DNA of 64,000 nucleotides. Source: Bacteroidota bacterium. GTDB lineage: Bacteria; Bacteroidota; Bacteroidia; Chitinophagales; Chitinophagaceae. The DNA lies in assembly GCA_023428755.1 (NCBI GenBank), contig JAEYWX010000014.1, positions 62,001 through 126,000 of the forward strand, read 5' to 3'. Under the pieces are notes generated by a model that saw only the letters and a list, made by a program, of their open reading frames with translations, was not told the origin of the DNA and did not search any database. Below are positions 53,840 to 61,548 of this stretch, one piece after another (within the stretch, counting starts at the first letter, position 1; each line of letters starts with the position of its first letter). A program made the position numbers and the translations under genes.

Positions 53840-53847
53840 TATCTTTG
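53840..53847 (+). promoter_or_regulatory. murF promoter -7 box
   Basis: An exact TATCTTTG at 53840-53847, with a weak -33 (TCTG at 53817-53820, 19-nt spacer). The murF ATG is 4 nt downstream, so the transcript is probably leaderless. Confidence 0.6.
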
Positions 53848-53851
53848 GTGT

Positions 53852-55129
53852 ATGCAGATCGAAGAACTCTATCAACTTTTTTTACAATACCCAAGTGTAC
53901 AAACGGATACCCGTAAACTCAAAGCAGGCGACCTGTACTTTGCATTGAAAGGAGAAAACTTCAATGGTAATGACTTTGCATTGCAGGCGTTGGAAAAAGG
54001 AGCAGCCTATGCCATTGTTGATGAAGAAATAGCGCAAGCCGATCACCGCATTATCAACGTAGGACATGTGTTGCAAACACTTCAACAATTAGCAAAATAT
54101 CACCGTCAGCAATTCAATATTCCATTTCTTGCTATTACCGGAAGTAATGGAAAAACTACCACCAAAGAACTGGTGCATGCAGTATTGTCGTCCCATTTCA
54201 AAACATATACAACAGAAGGCAACTTGAATAATCATATTGGCATACCCCTTACATTGCTGAAAGTAAAACCCGATGCTGAAATGGCGGTGGTGGAAATGGG
54301 GGCCAATCATCAAAAAGAAATTGCCGGCTATTGCACCTATACTCTGCCTACACATGGGTTGATCAACAATGTGGGTAAGGCACACCTAGAAGGATTTGGA
54401 GGTATTGAAGGTGTAAGAAAAGGAAAAGGCGAATTGTATGATTTCATCCGTGAAACAAACGGCAGCATTTTCATCAATACTGACCTGGATTATCTTGCAG
54501 AGATGAGCCAGAGTATCAAGAATAAAATCACCTACGGAACCCGCAATGCTCAAACAACCGGCCAACTTATCAGCAGCGAACCGTTTTTAATTGTTGAAAT
54601 AGGAAGCGAACCTTCAATTGGAAACATCAATACACAACTGGTGGGCGATTATAATGTACCCAATGTCCTGGCAGCCGTTTGTGTAGGCATGCATTTTGGC
54701 GTGCCCGCACAAAAAATCAAAGCCGCCATTGAGAAGTATCAACCCTCAAACAGTCGCTCTCAACTGGTAGAAAAAGATACAAACAAGATTATCCTGGATG
54801 CATACAACGCCAACCCCAGCAGCATGAAACTGGCCATTGAGAATTTTGCCAAATTACCCGCTGAAAGAAAGGTGTTGATGCTGGGTGGCATGGCCGAACT
54901 GGGAACCGAAAGTTTAGCAGAACACCAGGCTATTATTGCTCTAATACAGCAGTACAGTTGGAGTGCAGTGATATTGGTAGGAGGTGATTTTGCAAAAGTT
55001 GAACACTCATTTCGATATTTTAGCACCTCACAGGAAGCCAGGCAATGGTTTCAACATCAACAATTTACACATACACATCTGCTTATTAAAGGCTCCCGGA
55101 GCATGAAAATGGAACAGATTCTTTTATAA
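53852..55129 (+). CDS. murF: UDP-N-acetylmuramoyl-tripeptide--D-alanyl-D-alanine ligase MurF
   Basis: The 425-residue Mur ligase adds D-Ala-D-Ala to the UDP-MurNAc-tripeptide, the last cytoplasmic step before lipid I. The N-terminal domain has DTRKLKAGDLYFALKGE (about 19-35), the central ATP P-loop is AITGSNGKTTTKE (95-107), then VVEMGANHQKEIAGY (about 147-161), and the C-terminal domain has LDAYNANPSSM (about 312-322) and MLGGMAELG (about 345-353). It follows gldJ in the same direction after a terminator and has its own promoter. Confidence 0.95.
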   Translation: MQIEELYQLFLQYPSVQTDTRKLKAGDLYFALKGENFNGNDFALQALEKGAAYAIVDEEIAQADHRIINVGHVLQTLQQLAKYHRQQFNIPFLAITGSNGKTTTKELVHAVLSSHFKTYTTEGNLNNHIGIPLTLLKVKPDAEMAVVEMGANHQKEIAGYCTYTLPTHGLINNVGKAHLEGFGGIEGVRKGKGELYDFIRETNGSIFINTDLDYLAEMSQSIKNKITYGTRNAQTTGQLISSEPFLIVEIGSEPSIGNINTQLVGDYNVPNVLAAVCVGMHFGVPAQKIKAAIEKYQPSNSRSQLVEKDTNKIILDAYNANPSSMKLAIENFAKLPAERKVLMLGGMAELGTESLAEHQAIIALIQQYSWSAVILVGGDFAKVEHSFRYFSTSQEARQWFQHQQFTHTHLLIKGSRSMKMEQILL

Positions 55130-55294
55130 AAAACTTGTATAAGTCAAAAACTTCAGTAATTTTACGGTCTACTCTTAATATCCTGTACGAATTATCGCTT
55201 AGTCTCTAACCAATTTACACCTATCCCTCAGCGATCCAACCCCCTGAAACGAGCCACTATTTTTTTCCGTTCACTTTATTTATTGGCTTCGTTT

Positions 55295-56365
55295 ATGAAA
55301 CATTTTTTATTCGTACTCTGTACATCACTCATTGCATTAACTTCTTTTTCTCAACAGTATTGGCCACACACAGGAGTTTCATATCCAAGATGTGGAACCA
55401 TGACAACTAATTGCACAAAGTGGCCTGTTGTAAACAATGGAGAATGGAATAAACCTGCTACTTGGAATGGTGGTACAGTTCCCGGAAATGATGACATTGT
55501 TTGTATTCCTGCAGGCATTACTGTCGTTGTAAAAGGGCCAACCTATACTGCGGAAAGCAGCTGTCAAAGTAACCCTTTAGCAAGTCCACGACTTCAGATA
55601 TTTCTATGCGGCACTATCAATTTTGAACCATCAGGTAAATTATTTTTGAGTTGCTTTAGTTTTTTCCAAGTCTACGCCGGAGGTAAAATCCAGGCAGCAA
55701 ATGGAAGTTCCGATTTAATTCAAATCGGCTCAAACGTTGTGTGGGGTGGGCCTAATTCAGGTAACCAAGGAGATATAAATGGACCATTTATTCTTTCATT
55801 TCCCTTTACGGGTGCCGGAGTTTTACCGGTTGCATTTGGGTATTTCAAAGCTGAGCAGAAACAACCATTTACTATCACATTAGAATGGAGTACGTTGGAA
55901 GAATCCAATAACAGCCGTTTCATTATTGAGCGCAGTAATGATCAAAAAACATGGGTTGAGATTGGTTCAATTACGTCAACGGGTAATTCAACAAACGTCA
56001 CCCATTATTCTTTCATTGATAAAAGTCCATTGGGAGGAAACAATTATTATCGTTTGCGCCAGGTAGATTTGAATGCACAAACAAGCTTTTCACAAGTAGT
56101 CAAAATTGTGAATGTTATAAAAAAGAACATCAGCATTTTCCCGAATCCCGTAAACTCAACCACACAGTTATTTACAAAAGAGCCGTTCAAACCCGGCCAG
56201 ATAATTCAACTGATCGATGGGAAAGGTACACGTTTGAAAACCATTAACCCTACAGGTGGAAACAGAGTGCAGCTTGATATGAATGGACTTGCTGCCGGAT
56301 TGTATCTTGTTCAGCTGATTGAAAACGGGCGGATCATTGAAAGTGTGTCGTTGATCAAACAATAA
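55295..56365 (+). CDS. T9SS-exported protein with type A sorting domain
   Basis: The ATG at 55295 (MKHFLFVLCTSLIALTSFSQ) starts a signal peptide; 356 residues. The N-terminal mature part has a G8/parallel-helix-like pattern with Cys pairs (TWNGGTVPGNDDIVCIPAG, about 60-78). A central fibronectin-like stretch (WSTLEESNNSRFIIERSNDQ, about 190-210; NYYRLRQVD) precedes the type A T9SS C-terminal domain, IFPNPVNS and GLYLVQLIENGRI. Its export by PorU/PorV encoded 3-8 kb upstream is likely. The surface function is unknown. Confidence 0.88.
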   Translation: MKHFLFVLCTSLIALTSFSQQYWPHTGVSYPRCGTMTTNCTKWPVVNNGEWNKPATWNGGTVPGNDDIVCIPAGITVVVKGPTYTAESSCQSNPLASPRLQIFLCGTINFEPSGKLFLSCFSFFQVYAGGKIQAANGSSDLIQIGSNVVWGGPNSGNQGDINGPFILSFPFTGAGVLPVAFGYFKAEQKQPFTITLEWSTLEESNNSRFIIERSNDQKTWVEIGSITSTGNSTNVTHYSFIDKSPLGGNNYYRLRQVDLNAQTSFSQVVKIVNVIKKNISIFPNPVNSTTQLFTKEPFKPGQIIQLIDGKGTRLKTINPTGGNRVQLDMNGLAAGLYLVQLIENGRIIESVSLIKQ

Positions 56366-56387
56366 AAGCTTACATCCAAATATAAAG

Positions 56388-56407
56388 TAGCTGCTTCCGG
56401 GCAGCTA
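56388..56407 (+). terminator. Terminator after T9SS cargo gene
   Basis: TAGCTGC-TTCCGG-GCAGCTA, 7-bp stem, followed by eight T (within the 3' end of the convergent gene). Confidence 0.75.
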
Positions 56408-56806
56408 TTTTTTTTCCTGGCAAAGCTCGATCAATACGCCATTGGTTGATTTCGGGTGAAGGAAACACACCAGCTTATTATCTGCCCCGTTCTTCGGTTG
56501 CTCATGCAGCAACACAAACCCCTCCTGCAGCAACCGCTTCATCTCCGCTTCAATATCATCCACATCAAATGCAATATGGTGCATGCCTTCTCCTTTTTTT
56601 TCGATGAACCGTGCAATTACACCATCGGGGTCAATACTCTCCAGCAATTCAATCTTTGTTTCGCCCTGTTTAAAAAAAGCGGTATTCACCTGTTCTGTTT
56701 CCACCAGTTCTGTTTTGTAACAGGGGGTATTCAACAACTTCTCAAACAAGGGAATGGAAACCGAAAGACTCTTGACTGCAATACCAATATGTTCCACCTT
56801 TTGCAT
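56405..56806 (-). CDS. mce: Methylmalonyl-CoA epimerase
   Basis: With the ATG at 56806 (MQKVEHIGIAVKSLS) the protein has 133 residues, as expected. It belongs to the vicinal-oxygen-chelate superfamily and interconverts the 2R and 2S isomers of methylmalonyl-CoA in the propionate/odd-chain or methylmalonyl-CoA-to-succinyl-CoA pathway. The metal ligands are visible: His6 (VEHIGIAV), an Glu/Gln in the middle (KIELLES), His in GMHHIAFDVDD and Glu in VLIELCQ. No mutase gene is in the window. It is convergent with the cargo gene. Confidence 0.92.
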   Translation of the reverse strand: MQKVEHIGIAVKSLSVSIPLFEKLLNTPCYKTELVETEQVNTAFFKQGETKIELLESIDPDGVIARFIEKKGEGMHHIAFDVDDIEAEMKRLLQEGFVLLHEQPKNGADNKLVCFLHPKSTNGVLIELCQEKK

Positions 56807-56954
56807 ATGCATATTTTGCAGGCAATTTACAACCATTGCCCAGAACTTTGCCCGCAGCAAAAATCATCCGTTTCAAATTGACTAATTTTGCAGACAAGAC
56901 GGCAGCCGGTTTTCAGATGGCCCGTCAATTGCAGGAACAATAAAAAAGCATGTT

Positions 56955-57287
56955 ATGATCTTTGTTACAGATAAGGCAAAAGAAAAAGTAGCACTCCTCA
57001 AGCAGCAGGCAAATGTAGAAGCCGATCAATCCTACTTTTTACGGGTGAGTGTGGTTGGTGGCGGATGCAGCGGCCTCAGCTACAAGTTGGATTTCGACAA
57101 TGAATCAAAACCCAACGACCAGGTGTTTGAAGACAATGGCGTAAAAGTGGTGACTGATATGAAAAGTTTTTTATATCTCTACAACACGACGCTTGACTTC
57201 AGCGATGGATTGAACGGCAAAGGTTTTCACTTCAACAATCCCAATGCCAGCCGCACATGTGGTTGTGGTGAAAGTTTTGCTGTATAA
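56955..57287 (+). CDS. IscA/ErpA-type iron-sulfur carrier
   Basis: The 110-residue A-type carrier has the three conserved cysteines: Cys38 in GGGCSGLSYKL and Cys102/Cys104 in TCGCGESF. It receives a cluster from the scaffold and passes it to target enzymes; in Bacteroidota SUF-linked A-type carriers are usual. Whether it is called ErpA, IscA or SufA cannot be decided from this sequence. Not next to suf genes here. A -7-like TAATTTTG lies at 56883-56890, about 65 bp upstream. A terminator follows at 57309-57335. Confidence 0.94.
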   Translation: MIFVTDKAKEKVALLKQQANVEADQSYFLRVSVVGGGCSGLSYKLDFDNESKPNDQVFEDNGVKVVTDMKSFLYLYNTTLDFSDGLNGKGFHFNNPNASRTCGCGESFAV

Positions 57288-57308
57288 TGCAGCCCAACAG
57301 AAAAAATT

Positions 57309-57335
57309 AAAGCACTGGTGTTTTGCCGGTGCTTT
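57309..57335 (+). terminator. Terminator after A-type carrier gene
   Basis: AAAGCACTGG / CCGGTGCTTT stem (one wobble) with a 7-nt loop. Confidence 0.75.
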
Positions 57336-57460
57336 TGTGTGTATGTTAAAGAGTGATTTTTTGACTGATTGACCTTATCAAAGAGTTAAGATCCTGCTCA
57401 TACCTGTTAGTTAACGGTGTTGAAATTTTACTTGAAAAAATCTGCTGAAATTTTTCCTGC

Positions 57461-57474
57461 ACCCCTACCTTTGC
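57461..57474 (+). promoter_or_regulatory. Promoter -7 region of split carB
   Basis: ACCCCTACCTTTGC includes a consensus TACCTTTG (57466-57473). The same 14-mer is at 61431-61444. The ATG is 7 nt downstream, so the mRNA is probably leaderless. A -33 box is weak (TCTG at 57441-57444). Confidence 0.6.
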
Positions 57475-57480
57475 ACCGCA

Positions 57481-58674
57481 ATGGCAAATACGATCCTCCA
57501 CAACGAATCCATTCCATCTCAGCGTAAAAAAATTATTGTTCTCGGTAGTGGCCCCAACCGGATTGGTCAGGGTATTGAATTCGACTACTGCTGTGTTCAC
57601 GGCCTCCTCGCCATCAAAGAATGTGGTTTTGAAGCCATTATGGTGAACTGTAACCCTGAAACAGTAAGTACCGATTTCGACATGGCCGACAAGCTTTATT
57701 TTGAACCGGTAAACTGGGAACATCTTTGGGAAATTATTGAATTGGAACAACCCTATGGTGTAATTGTACAGTTGGGCGGACAAACAGCCCTGAAACTTTC
57801 CAAGCGTTTGCACGAAAGAGGCATCCGTATCATCGGCTCTTCATTCGACAGTATGGATATTGCCGAAGACCGTGGACGTTTCAGTGATCTGCTCAAAGAG
57901 ATGGAGATTCCTTATCCTAAGTACGGTACTGCATACACAACTGATGATGCAATTGAAGTGGCGAAAGAAGTAGGTTATCCCGTACTCGTTCGTCCTAGCT
58001 ATGTATTAGGTGGCCAGCGGATGCGGATCGTGATCAATGAAGAAGAACTGGAAAAAGCAGTGTTGAGTTTGATCAAACATCTGCCCGGCAATAAAATTCT
58101 GATCGATCATTTTCTTGATCGTTGCCAGGAAGCAGAGATCGATGCGATTTATGATGGAGAGAATTTTCATGTAATGGGCGTAATGGAACACATTGAACCA
58201 GCCGGTATTCATAGCGGCGACAGCCATGCTGTACTACCCGAATTCAACCTGTCTCCATTGATTGTAGCAACCATGGAGGAATATGCAAAGCGAATTGCAA
58301 AAGCATTAAAAATACAGGGCCTCATTAATATTCAGTTTGCAATTAAAGATGGCAAAGTGTATGTAATTGAAGCCAACCCTCGTGCAAGCCGTACAACACC
58401 ATTCATTGCAAAAGCTTACCAAATACCCTATCTCAACATTGCCACCAAAGTGATGTTGGGTGAAAAAAAGCTGACTGATTTTACCTACGAGAAAAAGCTT
58501 ACTGGTTATGCCATTAAAGAACCGGTGTTCAGTTTTCATAAATTCCCGAATGTAAATAAGGAGCTTGGTCCTGAAATGAAAAGTACCGGCGAAGCGATCC
58601 GGTTTATAAAAGATCTGCGTGATCCTTATTTCCGTCAGCTGTACAAAGACAGAAGTATGTATCTCAGTAAATAA
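57481..58674 (+). CDS. Carbamoyl-phosphate synthase large subunit, C-terminal half
   Basis: This 397-residue protein covers only the second half of CarB: the junction and second ATP-grasp domain, KKIIVLGSGPNRIGQGIEFDY (about 16-36), NPETVSTDFDMADKLYF (about 58-74), VRPSYVLGGQRM (about 170-181), and IEANPRASRTTPFIAK (about 299-314). It ends right after this domain; the allosteric MGS domain is absent. The first half (carboxyphosphate synthesis) is not upstream, where only a terminator and promoter exist. Full CarB is about 1070 residues, some Bacteroidota forms about 940. Split carB genes exist in some archaea and bacteria, so the partner may lie elsewhere. Alone it could not make carbamoyl phosphate from bicarbonate. 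Confidence 0.9.
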   Translation: MANTILHNESIPSQRKKIIVLGSGPNRIGQGIEFDYCCVHGLLAIKECGFEAIMVNCNPETVSTDFDMADKLYFEPVNWEHLWEIIELEQPYGVIVQLGGQTALKLSKRLHERGIRIIGSSFDSMDIAEDRGRFSDLLKEMEIPYPKYGTAYTTDDAIEVAKEVGYPVLVRPSYVLGGQRMRIVINEEELEKAVLSLIKHLPGNKILIDHFLDRCQEAEIDAIYDGENFHVMGVMEHIEPAGIHSGDSHAVLPEFNLSPLIVATMEEYAKRIAKALKIQGLINIQFAIKDGKVYVIEANPRASRTTPFIAKAYQIPYLNIATKVMLGEKKLTDFTYEKKLTGYAIKEPVFSFHKFPNVNKELGPEMKSTGEAIRFIKDLRDPYFRQLYKDRSMYLSK

Positions 58675-58679
58675 ATTTC

Positions 58680-58704
58680 AAACTCCGCAACAAGTGCGGA
58701 GTTT
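58680..58704 (+). terminator. carB terminator
   Basis: Perfect 10-bp stem AAACTCCGCA / TGCGGAGTTT with a 5-nt loop, followed by T-run. Confidence 0.8.
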
Positions 58705-58810
58705 TTGTTTAAGGTTATACCGTTGCCCTCCCTTCTTCTACTTCCAACACGTAAGTTGTTTTAACAACATTCATATTGTTATTCGCATTTGTTCTTCCTA
58801 ACTTTCAACT

Positions 58811-59284
58811 ATGAACAACAAGGAAGTACAATCCATCATAACCAATCTTGAACGGGTATTGAACGGTCAGCCATGGTATGGCGAAGCAGTGATGCCCATC
58901 CTGCGAAAAATTCACCCGGCCGTTGTGTACATTAATCCAACAAATTCCCATGCAGCTATTGAAATTTTATACCACATGATAACCTGGGCGGAGTTTACGT
59001 TAAGCCGTGTACAAAAGAAACAGGATTATGATCTGGAAACAGCAGAGCAAATGGATTGGCGCAGCATTGATCCCAAAATACAAACTTGGGCAAAAGCACT
59101 GGACGAATTTGAGCAGTTACACAAACAATTGATTGCTGAGCTCCAAACTAAAGACGATGCTTTTCTAAATGAAATGGTTGACTACCGGGAATACAATTTC
59201 CGTTTTATGCTCAATGGGTTGATCCAGCATAATATCTATCACCTGGGTCAAATCGCCTTCTTGAAAAATTTATTGGGCGAATAA
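58811..59284 (+). CDS. DinB-family protein
   Basis: A 157-residue four-helix-bundle protein of the DinB/YfiT family. The metal His triad appears in SHAAIEILYHMITWAEF and the C-terminal IQHNIYHLGQIAFLKN (HxxxH). The family often has roles in thiol transfer (for example bacillithiol- or mycothiol-dependent transferases), which might relate to bacillithiol made by bshA in this window, but no direct evidence supports that. Soluble; 69 bp upstream of comEC on the same strand. Confidence 0.88.
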   Translation: MNNKEVQSIITNLERVLNGQPWYGEAVMPILRKIHPAVVYINPTNSHAAIEILYHMITWAEFTLSRVQKKQDYDLETAEQMDWRSIDPKIQTWAKALDEFEQLHKQLIAELQTKDDAFLNEMVDYREYNFRFMLNGLIQHNIYHLGQIAFLKNLLGE

Positions 59285-59354
59285 TTTACTGTTCTTTCCC
59301 CCTTGCATTTCCAAGCGGGTGTTTTTATCTTGGGATACACATAGCTGACCAGCC

Positions 59355-61430
59355 ATGATCCCCATTTGGAAAAACATCCCCTTTCTTCGCTTACTGCTGC
59401 CGCTGGCCGCCGGTATTCTTTGCGGATGGTATTTTTCATTGCATTGGAAACTGGCTTTGTTTACAACGCTCATCACGGTTCCATTTCTTCTCTATTATTT
59501 TTTTACAAAAGAACGCAACCGGTTCTTCAACAGCTGGATCACTGGCATCAGTATCAACATCATCTTCATTGCTGCTGGTATTGCATTGGCATGGTTTCAT
59601 CAACTACCCCATCAGCCAAATTGGGCCGGGCATTCCTATCAAGAGGGAAACATCATTCAGCTTCGTTTGCTGGAACCTTTGAGCGAACGTGAAAAAACAT
59701 ACAAAGCACTCAGCGAAATCAGTATTGTTTATCAGCATCAAAAAGCAAAAAAAGTAGTTGGCAAAGCAGTATTATATTTCCGGAAAGACAGCATAGCGCC
59801 TGCAGTAACCTATGGAGATATTATTCTTGTAAACAAACCATTGCAGGAAATAAAAAATGCAGGCAACCCGGGCGGTTTTGATTACAAACGTTATGCACTG
59901 TTCAATGGAATTACACATCAACTTTTTTTACAAGCAAAAGATTATCAAAAAACAGGACGCTCACAAACATCTTATTTCTGGAAACAGATGTACAATGTAA
60001 AAGCCTACATTTTAAAAACGATCCGCACCTGGATTAAAGGAGAGATGGAAAGCAGCGTAGCTGAAGCATTACTCATCGGCTATCGGGATGATCTGGACCG
60101 GGATTTGGTGCAGGCATATAGTAACACCGGTGTTGTACATGTAATTGCCATCAGCGGAATGCACCTGGGATTGATCTATGTATTACTTCTCTTCCTGTTA
60201 AAACCACTGGATCGCTTCAAACGATTAAAGTTGTTTAAGACAATACTCGTGCTATTACTTTTATGGCTGTTCAGCTTACTAACAGGTGCAGGCGCTTCCG
60301 TTTTACGGGCCGTTATTATGTTCAGTTTTATTGCAGGTGCAGATTTGTTTCAACGCAAAGGAAATATTTACAACAGTATGGCTGCATCAGCTTTTGTTCT
60401 GCTGTGCTATAATCCCTTCCTCTTGTGGGATGTAGGCTTTCAATTATCATATGCTGCAGTATTAAGCATTGTACTGTTTATGAAACCGATCTATCACCTG
60501 ATCAGTATTCAAAATAAATTACTGGATAAGCTCTGGCAACTGAATGCCGTAACACTGTCAGCACAAATACTTACGTTGCCACTTTGTATCTATCATTTCC
60601 ACCAGGCTCCAACTTTGTTTCTCGTCAGTAATTTGTTGGCAGTGCCGCTCTCCTCCTTTGCATTGTATGGATTGATCTTACTGATGACCTGTTCATTTTT
60701 CCCCATCCTTGCAAAACCAATTTCCGTTGCAGTAACACATCTGTTGCAATGGATGAATCAATTTATTCTTTGGGTCGATCATTTTACGTTCGCAGTAGTA
60801 GATGGTATCAATCACCATCCATTGCAAACAATACTATTGTATTTGTTTATTGCAGCAACAGCTGTATGGCTTATTCAAAAACGGCCCGCTGCTTTGAAGT
60901 GGAGTGCAGGATTTCTCTGTGTGTTTTTTGGCTTACAAGTCTACCTGCAATACAAAACGATGCGGCAGCAGAAACTGATCGTTTATAATTTATCGCAACA
61001 CACGGCCATTGATTTTATGCTCGGCAACCGTTACCAATTCATCGGCGATTCGGTTTTGCTGCAAGATGGTTTTCTGCGCAACTTCCATTTAAAACCTTCC
61101 CGCATTGCACACCGCACCTATCACACACCCATCCGGCACAACTCCGTTCAACAGCAAGCCTTCGAGATCAATCAAAAAAAGATCATTCACATCAACCAAT
61201 CCTACCGGTACGATTCATTGGTTACTCCCCTGTTGGCCGACATTGTGATCGTTTCAGGCAATCCACGGCTTTTTATCAACGATCTGATCAAAACAATCAA
61301 CTCCAAACTTTTCATTTTCGACAGCTCTAACCCGCAATGGAAAGTAAACCTCTGGAAAAAAGACTGCGAACGGTTGCAGTTGAATTATTTCTGCACAAGT
61401 GACCGGGGTGCTTTTGTGATGAATTTATAG
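59355..61430 (+). CDS. ComEC/Rec2-type DNA channel protein
   Basis: The 691-residue protein has the ComEC layout: two N-terminal helices and an OB-like DUF4131 region (about 20-200), then the Competence domain (about 235-500) with ISGMHLGLIYVLLLFLL (the conserved SGxH motif), TGAGASVLRAVIMFSF and GFQLSYAAVLSI. It forms the channel that carries single-stranded DNA across the inner membrane in natural transformation. The C-terminal region (about 530-691) keeps a beta-lactamase-like outline but has no HxHxDH zinc motif, so the nuclease-like part is degenerate or absent, as in other Bacteroidota members. The purH promoter overlaps its last codons. Confidence 0.92.
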   Translation: MIPIWKNIPFLRLLLPLAAGILCGWYFSLHWKLALFTTLITVPFLLYYFFTKERNRFFNSWITGISINIIFIAAGIALAWFHQLPHQPNWAGHSYQEGNIIQLRLLEPLSEREKTYKALSEISIVYQHQKAKKVVGKAVLYFRKDSIAPAVTYGDIILVNKPLQEIKNAGNPGGFDYKRYALFNGITHQLFLQAKDYQKTGRSQTSYFWKQMYNVKAYILKTIRTWIKGEMESSVAEALLIGYRDDLDRDLVQAYSNTGVVHVIAISGMHLGLIYVLLLFLLKPLDRFKRLKLFKTILVLLLLWLFSLLTGAGASVLRAVIMFSFIAGADLFQRKGNIYNSMAASAFVLLCYNPFLLWDVGFQLSYAAVLSIVLFMKPIYHLISIQNKLLDKLWQLNAVTLSAQILTLPLCIYHFHQAPTLFLVSNLLAVPLSSFALYGLILLMTCSFFPILAKPISVAVTHLLQWMNQFILWVDHFTFAVVDGINHHPLQTILLYLFIAATAVWLIQKRPAALKWSAGFLCVFFGLQVYLQYKTMRQQKLIVYNLSQHTAIDFMLGNRYQFIGDSVLLQDGFLRNFHLKPSRIAHRTYHTPIRHNSVQQQAFEINQKKIIHINQSYRYDSLVTPLLADIVIVSGNPRLFINDLIKTINSKLFIFDSSNPQWKVNLWKKDCERLQLNYFCTSDRGAFVMNL

Positions 61431-61443
61431 ACCCCTACCTTTG
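61413..61443 (+). promoter_or_regulatory. purH promoter
   Basis: TTTG (61413-61416), 19-nt spacer, TACCTTTG (61436-61443): an exact match to the Bacteroidota -33/-7 consensus. It lies in the last codons of comEC, about 105 bp before the purH ATG. The surrounding 14-mer equals that at the carB start. Confidence 0.75.
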
Positions 61444-61460
61444 CGGCTTCTTAAAGTCTT

Positions 61461-61531
61461 GCCACTAAGACACAAAGTCTCCAAACACTCCCGTTTTCCT
61501 GTGTTTCTTCGTGACTTAGCGTCTGGGTGGC
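61461..61531. repeat. Imperfect inverted repeat in purH leader
   Basis: GCCACTAAGACACAAAG (61461-61477) pairs imperfectly with CTTCGTGACTTAGC then GTCTGGGTGGC (61507-61531). The pattern CACTAAGACACAAAG/CTTCGTGACTTAGCG is a typical Bacteroidota interspersed repeat. A similar GTTACACAAAGTACACGAAG stretch is at about 21732-21751. Confidence 0.55.
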
Positions 61532-61548
61532 GCCAATCAACCACATTT

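Noticed and set aside
61441..61548. 36-codon N-terminal extension of purH
   Set aside because: Made of interspersed-repeat sequence; family homology starts at the ATG at 61549.
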